The translations under genes were made by a program, and so were the position numbers. The notes below the pieces were generated by a model, which was not told where the DNA came from, ran no database searches, and worked only from the letters and a program-made list of their open reading frames with translations. A stretch of 64,000 bases of DNA from Vandiemenella viatica (lineage: Eukaryota; Arthropoda; Insecta; Orthoptera; Morabidae). The stretch covers positions 176,646,935 to 176,710,934 of the forward strand of contig CM061921.1 in the NCBI GenBank assembly GCA_031002005.1, in the 5' to 3' direction. Positions 21,517 to 31,682 of this stretch are shown one piece after another (the first letter of the stretch is position 1; every line of letters begins with the position of its first letter).

Positions 21517-21747
21517 GAGGCAAACAGCAGCCAGGCACACATTAAGGAGGAGCCACCATGGGAAGAGCCACACTTGGAACCTGTGAATGGCGTGGTGCAG
21601 CCCCCAGTGTACCCTCACCCAGACCGACCTGGGCGTGTCACCAACCAGCTTCAATTCCTCTTAAAAGCTGTACTGAAGTCTGTCTGGAAGCACCATTTTG
21701 CTTGGCCATTTCGCCAGCCTGTTGATGCCAAAAAACTCAATTTACCT
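21517..21747 (+). CDS. fs(1)h: BET gene exon: N-terminus and first half of bromodomain 1
   Basis: 77 codons, ending at donor CCT|GTGAGT (21748), phase 0 at both ends. The translation runs [14 protein letters not shown], then [14 protein letters not shown], then helix Z with [20 protein letters not shown], then [15 protein letters not shown] at the start of the ZA loop. WPF is the hydrophobic shelf that contacts acetyl-lysine. The acceptor is most likely the CAG ending at 21516; the CAG ending at 21534 would also keep phase 0. An ATG at 21558 sits in an ideal Kozak context but in the wrong frame. The residue after WPF is Arg (CGC), where fly and human BET proteins have Gln. The bromodomain homology itself is certain. 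Confidence 0.95.
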
Positions 21748-23261
21748 GTGAGTTTTGTACCAATTACAAATTATTAGTGAAAATTGAGAACTAGCCATGA
21801 AATCACTCAGAATTAAAATCCTATAGTTTCATTTGTGCTTAGATTTCCAGCATTTCAGCTTCACCTTTCATTATTGATGGAAGAATCTGTCTTAATTTAA
21901 GTTTTCTAAATTTTAGGAATTCTATTTTAAATAATTTCACTTTTAATTCAAGCCCTGATAGTATAGGTATTATTGAAGTTTCTTGTAAGTTTCAAAATAT
22001 TTGTAATGTTTCACACTATCTTTCAGGCTTTATTTAGCTCACATATTGTGACAATTACAAAGACAGTTTGAAATTATTTAATACAGAGTCCTGTTTGGGG
22101 TATGGTAATTTCTGTTCAGCTAGATAATCATAGACACTTTGAAAAAAAAAAAACACTTCTCTATTTCTTTCCCTTATACAATAAAATTCTTTAATTTCTA
22201 TTGCAGATGAAGGCTGTAGTAAGTGATGGGTTATTTTCCCTATTCTATCTTATTTTCATTGCCTATTGGCAGTTTCACTGTCACCATTATCAAATTTCCA
22301 TTGTTAATGTAAGCGAAATTCTAAGCAGATGTGTATGATGTGCATTGAAAATCTAAATTTTTTATATAAATATGTATTTTATTTATTTGATATTAATATG
22401 CATATGAAATCTTTATATATAAAATCCATTATGTGTAAGTAAACAGCATCATCGTGGACAAACCACAGGACCTGTTGAGGCTATATTCACACATTATTGT
22501 TATTGAGCTGTTGCGTAAGGCTTTTTTAGTTATATTTCATTCTGATAAGTGGCACTGGAGCTTTACTTTTGTATTTATGTGCTGATTTTGCTCATACCAT
22601 CCACTAAGTTTACTGTTCATAAGCTGCTTCTCGCATTGCCTAGCATGTGAAAAAACAAATTACCTGATTAATGTTGCATTATAAATATAGATATGCCTAC
22701 TTTTTTACATTTCATAAACTTCTGGTCTAAATTCTTTGAGCACTTTGTTAAATTGTTTCCTTGCTAATTAATTCTAGTCCCTTACTCCCTTACCTACAAA
22801 ACAGAATTTTTAGTATTTTTGGTTGAGTGCCTTTTCTTCATTGAAATAATACATCTTGGCCATTTTCAAGATGTATAGCCAAATTAATAACAGCTAGATC
22901 CTGTTCATATTTATGTAGGTTACTTTTTTTCTAAACTCAAACCCCATTGTCTTTATATTTCTTCCTGATGTATTATCACCAACTTCGTTCCAGATTTTAG
23001 TAAATTAATCGTTGTAATTTACAAGGAAAGGAAAAAAAACTGAAAGGTTTCCTGGCCCATGTAGATGAAGTCACAGGCACTGCTAGTGTATAATAGATTA
23101 TAAATTGTGGTATTATCATAAGTTTACAAAGCAGTCCATGGACTTTGGTGTTAATGATACGCAATGAAAATCTACCCTGTCATATAGAGTTGATGTATTT
23201 GACTTATAATTGTTAATAGTCAATATGCATCATGGAATCTATAATACATTTTAAATTGCAG
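21748..23261 (+). other. Intron 2 of the BET gene
   Basis: About 1.5 kb, donor GTGAGT at 21748 and acceptor AAATTGCAG ending at 23261. It holds a minus-strand CR1-like 3' fragment at about 22715-22832. A TCTTTATATATAAAA stretch near 22410 resembles a Helitron 5' end but has no partner. The rest is AT-rich with nothing recognised. Confidence 0.9.
22715..22832 (-). mobile_element. CR1-like LINE 3' terminal fragment
   Basis: The minus strand reads FVGKGVRD, then KQFNKVLKEFRPEVYEM. This matches the end of the CR1-like reverse transcriptase ORF seen at 28.2 kb (MMNNLPKTLKQFKVEICKM) and 62.97 kb. It has stops, is 5'-truncated, and lies antisense in BET intron 2. Such short 3'-end copies are typical of incomplete target-primed reverse transcription. 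Confidence 0.55.
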
Positions 23262-23456
23262 GATTATCATAAGATTATAAAGCAACCCATGGACTTGGGT
23301 ACAATAAAGAAACGCCTGGAACACAATTACTACTGGAGTGGAAGAGAATGTATCCAAGACTTTAATACGATGTTTACAAATTGTTATGTTTACAACAAAC
23401 CAGGTGAAGATGTGGTTGTCATGGCACAGACACTTGAAAAGCTGTTTCTCACAAAA
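23262..23456 (+). CDS. fs(1)h: BET gene exon: second half of bromodomain 1
   Basis: 65 codons between acceptor CAG (23261) and donor ACAAAA|GTAAGT (23457), phase 0 at both ends. It encodes the ZA loop and helices A to [20 protein letters not shown], then NNYYW-like [18 protein letters not shown], then [20 protein letters not shown], then EKLFLTK. The Asn of YNKP is the residue that hydrogen-bonds acetyl-lysine (equivalent to human BRD4 Asn140); it is residue 134 if the proposed start is right. The exon is intact, with no frameshift. Only changes usual within insects were noticed. Confidence 0.97.
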
Positions 23457-24049
23457 GTAAGTATTTGTTTTTGTTGTTCAATAATATAAATGTTTTGTTC
23501 AGCATGAAAGGATTTTTATGCATTGTTCTCTTAATTTCTACTGGTATTGTTATAAAGTGAAAATTAATTTTTGTTTTTCTGTCTTGTTCTGAAAGCAAAT
23601 ATTTTTTAATCTACTATTTGTGAAAGCCAAGAAGGAGAAATTATATGCTCTTTCAAAAAATTTGTAAGTTCTGGAATGTACATACTTTTGGTGCTTTTGG
23701 AGTGACTGGTATTGCATTTTGCTTCCATATATTATTATGAAGCTTTGAATGATGATTTAGTATTCAGAAGTATTAATGTTCTGTCATTTTATGTGGTAAT
23801 GTTTTGAAATTAGGAATTGTTCTGTTGAGTATAGCACATCACCAGACCAGAGAAGCATGTTAAATGTGTAATAATTTTAGAAGTTGGGCTGTAGCATCAT
23901 GTTGCCGTATTTTCTGATGTCACTTGTCTTTAATGGCAACAGAGGAATGGTTAGTCAACATGTCATGTTTTATCATTTCTACTTACGTACTTAGTCTACT
24001 AAATCTTTGGATTAGTAAGTGCTTGAACTCCCTTGCTTGATACTGTGGT

Positions 24050-24177
24050 TCATGTTGGATCACTCCAGGTGATTATAGGGATGGTTGCTTTTAAAAGGCC
24101 ATAGATGAATTCCTTGCCCCAGTCCTTTCCTGTCTCTAAAGACCTCGATGAAGTGTAGAGCCATAAGGAAAAGAATA
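24050..24177 (+). mobile_element. SINE fragment (body and tail)
   Basis: TGGATCACTCCAGGTGATTA, TTTTAAAAGGCCATAGATGA, then TCTCTAAAGACCTCGATGAA and a short A-rich end. The tRNA head is missing. Same family and strand as the others. Confidence 0.75.
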
Positions 24178-24848
24178 TGCATTCCTGTGGAGTTGTTTTA
24201 CATTTACTCTTAATTGCAATATCTTGCACCTGTCTATTCTTTATTATTAAATGTTTAAAATGCTCTGTAACAGTGAGGTGAAAAATTCATCTTTCTCAAT
24301 GTGAATGTTTCTATGTAAACACTGTACATACATTGATGAACTGAAACATTGTGATCATTCTCCACAGCAAGATTGAACGTCTTGGTGAGAGGTGGGTGCA
24401 TCATGCAATGAGGAAAGTATATAAGCAGAGCAGTAATGGGTGGGATTCATTCTAGTAATGATATGTGGAGAAATCCATTGAAGTAACTAACTTGGGCAAA
24501 AGGCAGATAGTTATGGCCCATCGCCTGTGAACCAGCATCTTGAAACAGTGAGGCTGGTTGGTTTTTTGTGTGCTGCTGTTTTGAGCATGTATGAAAACAG
24601 TTTGAAGGATTGTGAAACCATGATAAGGTGGTCGGTTTCCGCGCCTCATCAGACAATGTGGAGTTCAGTAGCTTGCCTTGTCTCTAGAGGATAGGAAGCA
24701 ACTTGTGGCAGATCTAATGGCAAGAGTACAATTCTGGTGCAGGCACAAGTGTATCGAAGCACACTGTTCAGAGCACGTTGTTGTTAGTGGGGCTATGCAG
24801 CAGACGGCTCTTATGTGTTCCCATGATGACCCCATGACATTGTTAATT

Positions 24849-25375
24849 AAGGGCCGGATACACTGGGGGACAAATGTGGTGCGCAACACTCAGTCTGGGT
24901 GATGCTGCGACATTCTCCGCTGTTCCACAACGTCGTGTGCAACAATTTGCGTGACATCAACGTGCCTTGGGACATGTTGTGTGTAGCTGCTTCCAGAGCG
25001 AAAACATCGCGCATCAGTCCTGCGTCATTTGTACCAGAGTGTAGTCTTGTGTGCAGCGTGCCATGTCAGTGCTGTGGGCAAACAAAATGGTGCTTCAGCT
25101 AATCGAGCTGTACCAGAATTATGGGGCACTTCAAACCGTGATTATAAAAATTATGCGTGGGGGAATATTGCCAATGCTCTAAAATTACCAAGAAAAAAGA
25201 AATGGCTGCCAAAGTGCATACCCTCCACTTTATTTGTGTAAAGTAGAAGTTAATATCTGCGAAAACTACTGGTAACGGACGAGATGATGTGAAATATCTG
25301 CGAAAGCTATTGGTGGCAGACGAGATGATGTGAATTATAGTGCGTGGTTTGCGTATGAGTGTGATATCAATTAGG
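24849..25375 (+). mobile_element. PIF/Harbinger fragment with MADF-like ORF, nested in Tc1
   Basis: It starts at TTAA|GGGCCGGATACACTGGGG, a PIF-like end next to a TTA/TAA target. Coding traces on + in shifting frames: VLQLIELYQNYGAL (about 25089), ELWGTSNRDYKNYAWGNIAN with ALKLP (about 25110), and GRDDVNYSAWFAYE (about 25320). These match a MADF/Myb-like protein, the second gene of many PIF/Harbinger elements. No 3' end was found; the piece runs into a SINE. Confidence 0.62.
25253..25334 (+). repeat. 41-bp tandem duplication within the MADF-like ORF remnant
   Basis: Two units (25253-25293 and 25294-25334) share ATATCTGCGAAA and GACGAGATGATGTGAA. The duplication is out of frame (41 bp) and so breaks the ORF further. 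Confidence 0.85.
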
Positions 25376-25554
25376 ACATCCGGATATCCAGATTTATGTT
25401 TTCCAAGGTTTCCCCAAATCACTCCAGGTGAATGCCGGGATGCTTCCTTCAAAAGGCCATGGCTGAATTCCTTCCCGTTCCTTGTTCCACTGTCCCATCC
25501 TGCCTCTAATGACCTCGACATGGATTAGGTGTAAAACCATAAGCAAAAAAAAAA
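25376..25554 (+). mobile_element. SINE, 5'-truncated, nested in the Tc1 element
   Basis: ATCCAGATTTATGTTTTCC, AATCACTCCAGGTGAATGCC, GGATGCTTCCTTCAAAAGGC, AATGACCTCGACATGGATTA and an A10 tail. It has the tail A form and no tRNA head. Confidence 0.85.
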
Positions 25555-26387
25555 GGTGAATCACTGTTGTATTGTGTTCTAAAGGTGAACCAACACTATT
25601 AAGCATGTGGTCATATTGTTTTGGCTCATCAGTGTACAGTGATTTTCCTGATCACCCCAAAGCCCATTTCTAATGGAGTAATGAGTCTAATTCGTAGCAG
25701 TACATCTGTCTTAACAGTTGCTTTCAAGTAATAAGCTAAATCACATGTTACACTTGAATGAAGATTACTGCCCAGCATCTTTGAAAGATGGGTGCTGAAA
25801 TGTCTAGCTTCCATCTTGTTGATTTAGGTTGATGGGGAAAGTTCAATATTTTGTCCTCCCCCTTTCTCCTTCTTCCAATATAGAAACAGTCGACACATTG
25901 TGCACAGTCATTTTTCAACACAGGAGACCACTGAACTAATGGCATGTTTGAAGTTGAAAGTGAACCCATATATCTGCTGTTAGACTACATTATGTTATAG
26001 AAACGGCGCTAATTTTTTTTATGTACTGTGTAGAGATTGGATATGATGATGTTGCCGTGTGCCTTAATCAATGCTGCATCAGTTTCATGTATTCAGATAA
26101 TACTCATTTTTATACTGAGCTGTCTATAGAAGATGGAAAGGTTGTATGGGAAGCTGATTGAGAGTTCTTTACTGTTTAACAAATTTGAGTTGTGATGAAG
26201 AATGTTTTGTAATTACTACAGTACCAAGTGTTGGCCAGAATTTCACCTTCTGATGTGGTGATTATTTATGGGTAAACAATTATTGTTGAATGATTACATA
26301 TTTATCAAACATTACTTCATGTGAAAGATCATTTCACAAAACATTTTCAGTACATGTAATTAGTTTCTTGACTGATATTTGCAAGTA

Positions 26388-26883
26388 TAGTAGAGCGTCA
26401 ATAATCTGAACTAATTGGTTTCGAGAGTGTGTTCAGATTTTAGATTTGTGTAGTTTTTATTTTGCCTTTGAAATTGCATAATTTTAAATACCCTCTAGCA
26501 AAAGAAGTCTCTTATTTTTTTTCTGCTTCATATTGGAGACAATTATTCTTCCTGTTAGAAGATGAACGACGCCATTATCCTAGGCGTATAATGCTGGCAT
26601 AAGATACTGAAGCCAGCAAACTCACCAACACAGCAAATCAATAACAAAGGTGCAGGACAAACGTGGCACGTTTCAGATTACTATGAAACTCAAAACTACT
26701 GGCACACTGAAAGAATAGTTATCGTGTTGCGGTTACAACAAACATTTGGCATCAAAGCCAGTGTCTGGTTGGTCAAAAGGATATTGCAGTGATAATACAA
26801 CTGCTAGGTGTAAGGATTAAACTCATTGTACCTAGTTCTTTGTTATTAGAATTCCTGAACAAAACAAGTGCAAAGGTGTACTG
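26388..26883 (-). mobile_element. Tigger/pogo-like element, internally deleted copy (496 bp)
   Basis: Left end AGTAGAGCGTCAATAATCTG; right end read inward CAGTACACCTTTGCACTTG. TA precedes the left end. It aligns along its whole length with the copy at 49598-50350: CTAATTGG, GTTTTTATTTTGCNTTT, TCNNCAACACAGCAAA, GAAACTCAAAACTAC and AGGTGTACTG. It lacks about 250 bp that the other copy keeps, including the transposase N-terminus. Confidence 0.7.
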
Positions 26884-26920
26884 TTAACCTCTAAATAGAA
26901 ACAATATTAACACTTCAGTA

Positions 26921-27126
26921 GTTCTCGCCTCACATTTGGGAGGACAGCGGTTCGAATCCCCGTCCGGGCATCCAGATTTGGGTTTTACATGGTTTCCCAA
27001 ATCACTCCAGGCAAATGCCGGGATGCTTCCTTCAAAAGGCCATGGCCGAATTCCTTCCCATTCCTTGCACCCTTCCTTTCCCGTCTCAAAAGACCTCGCT
27101 GTTGAGAGACGTAGAGCAGTTAAAAA
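26921..27126 (+). mobile_element. SINE (tail B form) with exact target duplication
   Basis: Flanked by ACACTTCAGTA on both sides (26910-26920, 27127-27137), an 11-bp perfect duplication. It starts inside the tRNA head (GTTCTCGCCTCACATTTGGG), keeps the B box GGTTCGAATCC and the common body. It ends CTCGCTGTTGAGAGACGTAG, different from the tail A copies. 5' truncation plus duplication shows target-primed insertion. Confidence 0.92.
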
Positions 27127-27604
27127 ACACTTCAGTAAAATAGTGTTCAAAAAAGAAAGTTTAGATAATTGATGTTCAAATTAACTACGGTCTACTGTAG
27201 TTCAGTAATTTAAGGGTGCTCTTTTATTTTTCATTTCATGACATATGTTTTTCTTACAAAAACTGAACAAACCCCCCCTCCCCCTTACTTGGTACTATAT
27301 TAATTAGAACATGACACAGAATCAACATTAAAACACTGTCCAAAAATATTCTTTAAAATGCATCATAACTGTAATGGCATTTAATGTCACTGTGGATCAA
27401 TAAATTAACAAGCTGGACCAGGATTGGCGTTTCGTTCCGCTTCGTGGTGCTAAGGATATTTTGTTCACTTTTAATCAGTCCCTTCAGTGTCATGAAGTTT
27501 TTATCCCAGGGGTAGAAACTGGATATTTCACTTACGGCATATCAATAAAACATTACGTGCGTGGTTCTTAGACATGGTAAAATTAGTGGAAAAACTTCTG
27601 AAAG

Positions 27605-27833
27605 CCGAGCCCAGTGGGTGAGTGATAATGTTTGGGCACAGGTGCAGATCGCCGTCTGGCCATAAGGGGCCATACAGTGTTTGGTTTCCCAGGGTTCCTT
27701 GAAGTCACTCCAGGCAAAGCCATGATGTTTGCTGAAAAAGGTCATTACTAAAATCCTGGTTATTACTTGTCATCCATTCTCTTCTGCCTCCAATGACCTC
27801 AACTTCAATGAGGCATAAAGCCTCGCAAAAAAA
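27605..27833 (+). mobile_element. Old SINE copy
   Basis: Diverged but collinear: CAGTGGGTGAGTGATAATG (A box region), GGTTTCCCAGGGTTCC, CACTCCAGGCAAAGCCATGA, CCTCCAATGACCTCAACTTC, AATGAGGCATAAAGCC. Tail A form. Confidence 0.65.
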
Positions 27834-28164
27834 TCTCTTGTAGAGTGACATTCAATATAATGTTACATCTACTAATTTATCCCTTTGCCAGACATTCAAA
27901 ATATAAGGATCTGGGGACTCATGTGGTCTGTTGACCTAAACTAATCAAAAGGAATAATAATTTTTTAAGCATCAAAAAAGTTTACTTTTCCATTATGTTG
28001 GTAGAAAATGTAAGTGATGCTTGGGTTGCAGAAAGGAAAAAGCTCTGGTAATAACATTTTGTTAGAAGTCCATGTTATGTTTCACTCAGAAAATTTTAAT
28101 CCAGGCTATTTCATACTTTTTATAAACATATTTTTTAGTGTACAGCAGATCATTATGCCATGGT

Positions 28165-31100
28165 TAAGAGCTATACAAGTTGTCCCTATGTTCAGTAACT
28201 GCATTTTTAAGTTGGAATGGAGCACACACTACAATGGCAATTTCCCTATACGCCATCTTCCCCCTTTTCCTGTGCCCACCTACATTTGCCATCTTACAAA
28301 TTTCAACTTTAAATTGTTTCAATGTTTTTGGTAAATTATTCATCATTTCTCTTGGTATCTAATTCCAATCCCTCACACTTTTACCTAAAAAAGAATCTTC
28401 CTACAACCTTCTGCCTGAAATTGAGTGCCAGCTTGTGGTGTCAGTCATCTTTTCCCTTCCATGCATTCCTTTTAATTCTTAAACCAATATCTTTCCATGC
28501 CTCATCTCCAATGTACAACTCATACGCTCCCATGACCATCTTCACCCTCCTCCTGTCTTCCAATGAATCCCATTCCAGCTCTTTTATCATATCTGTTTCA
28601 GATTGCATTCTGCAGTAATTTGCAGAAACAAATCTAGCAGCCCTTTTTTGCACCCTATCCAACTCCTGTATTTGATACTCAAAATGTGGGTCCCATACTA
28701 CACTACCATATTCAACACCATTGTATTAAAGCAGTGGTCTAACCAAAGTTTTGTAACCCAATTCCTTTACTTCTCTCGCACATCCCTTCGTCACTGTTTC
28801 CAACAAGTGCAGAATTTTGAAACCTTTCCCTACTACCTGTCCAGCTTGTTATCAAATGTAATGCCAAGATAATTACATTTCAAGTCTTCAGCAAGCAATT
28901 CTTTCCCCACCTTATAATCATGATCAACCTTTAGTTTTTTATCTGTGTTTCTAATAAGCTGACTCTTCTTTGCATTTATCTTCATCTCATGTTTACCAGC
29001 CCAACTAGATATCCTGTCCAGATCACCCTACAGCTGTTAATACAGTCCTCTAGATCCTTTTATATGGCATTATTTCATCTGCAAACAATCTAATTTCTGA
29101 TAGTAAACAATCAACACAGTTATTCGTTAGAATAATGAATAGCAATGGTCCCAATACACTACCCTGTGGCACTTCCATTTTTACTTCCACTTCTTTTGAT
29201 ACTGCATTTCCTACACTAACTTTTTGTTTTCTACCTTTTAAAAATTATTCTACCCAGCTAATCACTTTCTCATCCACTCCAATAGTTTTTATCTTATTTA
29301 CTACCTTTTTATGGCTCACTCTGGCAAAAGCCTTTGAAAGATCTTGTGGTACACTATCAATTCAGCCTCCCTTGTCCATTTCATCTGAAATATCTTGCAT
29401 ATTTCCCAACAACTGAGATTTGAATGAATATCATTGCCTAAAGCCATGTTGCCTACTTGAGAACCACTTATGCTCCTCTCATATATTTCTGATGTGGTTG
29501 CATATCAATCTCTCCATTAATTTACCTACCACTGATGTGAAACTGATTGGCCTATAATTTTCGACTCAATTTCTTACCCCTCCTTTAGGTACTGGCACTA
29601 CTATCAGACTTTTCCGGTCCTCTGGTAAGCAGCAAGTGTCCAGACTCAATTAAAATAATATTTCAAGATAATGTACAATGTCACATCCTGCTATCTTTAA
29701 AACATCTGTGGTAATATTATCTACACCAACCACTTTGTTTTTTCAGATTTCTTAGTTCCTTCATGATATCCGCCGAATGAATTTCAAATTTTTTGGTCTG
29801 CTCATTTCTGATTGTGGTGTTAAGCTTATTCTGAGTTAGACCCTCCTCTTTCTGATTCATGTCCCTAATGGTCTCACTAAACCAGTTACTTAAAATCTCT
29901 GCCTTTTTCAAACCCTCGGTAACTTCTTCTCTATCCTAATCTATAAACATCTCAACACCCTCCCTTCCCCTCAGTTTTCTAACATAGCCATAGAAATATG
30001 TCGGTGAAACGGTCAATGGTCCCCCTGCACTTACAGTATGCTTTATAAACCCATCTATAGCCACCTTCTTAGCTATTATTAAGTCCTACGCTTAACTCTG
30101 TTATGTTCTCTTCTTACCAACCTATTTAACCTCCTCACCTCCCTGTTATAGTACACTGGTTCTCTGCTTCTCTTTATTTTCGGTTTTGAAATAACTGTTT
30201 ATTCCCCCTTTCTTATCATCCCCTTGAACTCTTCCCACCATGTACTTATGCATTCCTTTTATGTGCTGAAACTTTCTCTGAAATATCTCTTGAAGTTCGA
30301 AATCTGTGCCTTTTTTAAATTGTTTCTATTTCCCCCTTCAATTCTGGCTGCTGGTTCACTAAATCCTCTAGTATCCATCACAACTGCTTCATGATCACTT
30401 ATTCCTTCAGTTACTTGACACCCCACAAGGTTATCATCGGGCTTTATTAGGAATATATCCAAAATATTTTGTCCTCTAGTGTTTTGTTCTACCACTTCTG
30501 TAAACCCTTAATAAGGTATTTGCAAATCTCTGTTCCCTTGTGTTGTTATTCTTATTTCCTACCCAGTTTACACCTGGTAAACTTAAATCCCAATCAATAA
30601 TGACCACTCTATTCTCACCTTTGAAATCTGAGTATGAATTTAATTTCTCCCCAAGAGCCTCATCTTCATGTGTCATTCTTTTACTGCATTAAGCAGCCAA
30701 CACTCTGATTTTATTCTTTTTTATTACCCCAGAAATCTACACCATGTAACTCATGGTCATGATCTATGGACAGCAGTGGTAGTTTTTGCTAACTAGTATG
30801 AAAACTTCTCGACCAATTGCTCCTCTATCTCTTGGGTACACTGTGTAACCATCGGGAGAAACCTCATTGTCTAGTACTTCTTTTAACCAAGACCCCTAGC
30901 ATTACTTGTGGCTCGTGTATCTCTATTAAGTTTGCAAATTCTACTACTTTGTTCATTATACTTTTACAGTTCACCCGCAACACATTTATTACTGGCTTTA
31001 TTTATTTATTTATTTTTTTCAGAATTAACCTCCTCCTCCTCAGTTCTACCCCAGTCAGTTATTTTTTTCAGCAACTTCTATTTCCTTAACATCTGTGATC

Positions 31101-31172
31101 TTTCCCATCATGGATCTACAGTCAGTATCACTTTGATCATCTATTTCCATCCCTTCACCAGCAGCCCCTAAC
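28165..31172 (-). mobile_element. CR1-like LINE, ORF2 (endonuclease and reverse transcriptase), degraded
   Basis: Minus strand in order from 30.7 kb down: endonuclease VVIIDWDLSLPGVNWVGNKN, DIFLIKPDDNLVGCQVTEGI with SDHEAVV; connector with MKKAEILSNWFSETIRDMNQ; then RT pieces to VQKRAARFVSANYCRMQSET with KELEWDSLEDRRR (28662-28441). The end reads MMNNLPKTLKQFKVEICKMA (about 28346-28240). The order and motifs fit a CR1/L2-group LINE: LPGVNW and SDH in the endonuclease, RAARFV and LEWDSLxxRR at the RT end. Stops and frameshifts throughout. ORF1 lies just upstream at 31.2-31.6 kb. Confidence 0.82.
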
Positions 31173-31173
31173 C

Positions 31174-31600
31174 TTAAAAAAAAAAATGCACAGTCCTGAC
31201 CTCATCATCACTTGATATGGGCTCCCTTACAGCTTTAGCTAACAACTCAGAAAGTAACCCCTTACCCATTCTATTTAGGTGTAGGCCGTGCCTAGTGAAA
31301 CCCCACATACCAATGGTGTTCACAGGTACAACCCCCAAGACAGAATGAATGTCTTTCCCAAGTAGCACTTCCATTTCCACATTTACCTGCCTCACAGCAT
31401 AGTTCAGTTGTGGCCTGTCATGGTGACTTAGGACCTGCATGAGCTCAACCCTGGTATGCTGCACCTGCTTCAGCACTTTCCTCAGGTCACTATCTATACT
31501 ATAACTCTCATTTCTATCACCTCCCACTCTGACTACTCCATTGTCCTTAGTGAAACTCCTACAAACATTCAAATTTTTCAAAAGAATTATAGGATTGGTG
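31174..31600 (-). mobile_element. CR1-like ORF1 remnant with esterase-type C-terminus
   Basis: A minus open frame of 178 codons (31710 down). From about residue 50 it reads RVGGDRNESYSIDSDLRKVL, LMQVLSHHDRPQ, VNVEMEVLL and FTRHGLHLNRMGKGLLSELL. The last stretch resembles the catalytic His block (HGLHLNxxGK) of the SGNH esterase domain found in CR1/L2 ORF1 proteins. The first 40 residues come from sequence past the LINE junction. It lies directly upstream of the endonuclease of the same LINE. Not a host gene. Confidence 0.62.
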
Positions 31601-31682
31601 GGTGGATTTTGGTATAAAGTAGCATTGACATTGTTAGAGATTGGATGATATACTGTATTTCTAAATTTCATTTGATAGTGAG

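Larger units (their letters stand above)
24331..25634 (+). mobile_element. Tc1-like transposon with two nested insertions
   Basis: Left end CATTGATGAACTGAAACATT and right end read inward CACTGATGAGCCAAAACAAT are inverted copies, and both are flanked by TA (24329-24330, 25635-25636). The transposase N-terminus is spread over + frames: MAHRL at about 24512, GRFPRLI at about 24630, and EDRKQLVADLMARVQFWCRH at about 24684. These match the paired helix-turn-helix region of a Tc1 family common in arthropods. The frame stops at 24848, where a PIF/Harbinger piece begins. The catalytic domain is lost. Confidence 0.82.
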
